Shown piece after piece: positions 62,626 to 64,000 of a stretch of 64,000 bases of DNA (position 1 is its first letter; every line of letters starts with the position of its first letter). The stretch lies in contig NC_088172.1 of assembly GCF_028769735.1 (NCBI RefSeq), forward strand, positions 63,023,075 to 63,087,074, written 5' to 3'. Made by a program: the position numbers and the translations under genes. The stretch is from Zonotrichia leucophrys gambelii. Lineage: Eukaryota > Chordata > Aves > Passeriformes > Passerellidae. The notes below the pieces were generated by a model. That model searched no databases. It was not told where the DNA came from and saw nothing but the letters and a program-made list of their open reading frames with translations.

Positions 62626-64000
62626 TTCTGGGAAGATACAGTATTGGCAGAATCCATGTCTGTGAAGGCTTTGCTGAAGATGCTTGAATCAGTGCAACTG
62701 ATAAGTGCACTCCCAGCTGCACTGATTTATTTTGCTTGTCTGGCCCTCTTCATATTAAGCTGATGAGCTCTGATCACCTTTTGCCCACCATGGGATATAT
62801 GTGAGTCTGCTTTTTACAGTGTCACAGATTCCTTCCCTGGGCTCTTGCTATCAGCTAACAATGTAGGAAGAAGCAGGATCTGCCATGAGCAGATCCAGGG
62901 CTCTGTTAGGTTTTATCATCATCTTATTGTCATAATCCTTACCATAATTACATCTGGCTAACATTTAACTTCAGTTGTAAGGCTTTCAAGGCTTGCTGCT
63001 CAAACTGCTTAACACATGCCTGTTTTGTACAGTGTCACTGTTAAGTGCTGAATGTTGTGCTTGAGGAATATAGTCTTTCCTCCAAGGTTTGATATCAGAG
63101 ACTTGGACTGATTATATTTTGATCCTCTTGTATGTATTGCATTAGACAACAATTTTGAAGCCCACAATGTAAAGGCTTCAAGTGTCTGTAACCATATGCA
63201 GGTAAAGTCATCCTGGAAAGTATTTGTTGTAGGTTCAAACACAGCTGTCCAAATACAACATAGAATGTCACAATGACTTAAGACATAAGCAGTAAAAACC
63301 TTTAGTATTTCCAGTAGATCTTGTTTTGCAGGATTTCATAGGTTAAGTTTGTTTCAAATGGTGTTAAATAAAAACCCAAAAGTCAATGATTTGCAAAGCA
63401 ATGAACAAGAGTAAAGTTATTCTAGCAAGTTTAATTTTATGTCCTTAAACACATGCATACTTACAGCTTTTCACTCTTGATGTATATTCATTTTTATTGA
63501 CATACCAAAAAGAAAATAAAAATATACCAGTAGGTATTAGAATTTAATTCTGAAAGCTGGAGTTTCCACTTGATCAGAATTAGCTTAACATGAAGAAGTA
63601 AATACTCCTCTCAGAGTCTTAATTCAAATCATCTCAAGGTCACAGGATCTAAAGAGGAATATAAAGAATACCTGTTCAAACTAAGTAATTTCTTTCTGCA
63701 CTTAACTTTTTTTATCTCAATTTGTGTTGCATGTAGAGCATGTAGCTATATATATTTACATATATGACCATTATTTTGGTTTAAAACCTATGTATATTTA
63801 TATACACAGTTTTTTAAAACCTAGAAAATTTTAAACTTAGCAGGAAAATGTTAATGTTTATGCATTATTTAGTCCCAGAGTTGCCAAGAAGTCTGCCCAC
63901 ACAAAATCCCAGCAGATGCCAAACACATAGAAGGGCCGCCAGAAGCTGAGAGCATTGCATAGTCTCCATCTCACACTGAGTCATTTAAATTCAGGTGTTG

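Noticed and set aside
62299..62763. 154-codon open frame, the longest in the window
   Set aside because: It overlaps the GC-rich CR1 copy on the strand opposite to the element's own coding sense, so it is a by-product of the repeat.

Overview
This window reads as vertebrate nuclear DNA, most likely from a bird. No long open reading frames, operons or bacterial signals are present. The only coding content is a series of short exons with GT-AG (once GC-AG) borders. The recognisable interspersed repeats are nearly all CR1-type LINE fragments, with a few very old SINE-like pieces and one probable avian LTR-type fragment. I see no Alu- or L1-like elements and no CpG island. CR1 dominance and moderate intron sizes point to a bird (inference); I cannot name the species.

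The window lies inside one gene on the + strand, a pecanex-family gene best matched to PCNX2. I rebuilt 14 exons between 5510 and 55936. They total about 1.68 kb, join in phase without stops, and encode about 560 residues: the end of the serine-rich N-terminal region and most of the multi-pass membrane region. The first exon (5510-5579) is less certain than the other 13. The true start, the large N-terminal exons and the conserved C-terminal pecanex domain lie outside the window.

Layout: 1-5509 intron, with an LTR-like fragment near 4.0-4.2 kb; 5510-15384 five exons, including a 33-bp exon next to a 97-bp intron; 15385-22060 intron with a CR1 near 20 kb; 22061-27979 three exons; 27980-38517 a long intron holding an ancient CR1 with an accidental antisense frame; 38518-40898 two exons; 40899-47317 intron with a perfect 20-bp palindrome; 47318-48083 two exons around a small intron that holds a strong hairpin and an AT microsatellite; 48084-55936 two exons separated by CR1 pieces; 55937-64000 the start of an intron with a GC donor, two CR1 copies and a candidate alternative terminal exon.

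I found no new multi-gene system. The observations most worth checking concern splicing of this gene: a GC-AG intron, a NAGNAG acceptor, a weak donor overlapping a stronger frameshifting one, and a possible premature 3' end. Three unexplained inverted repeats are also reported.
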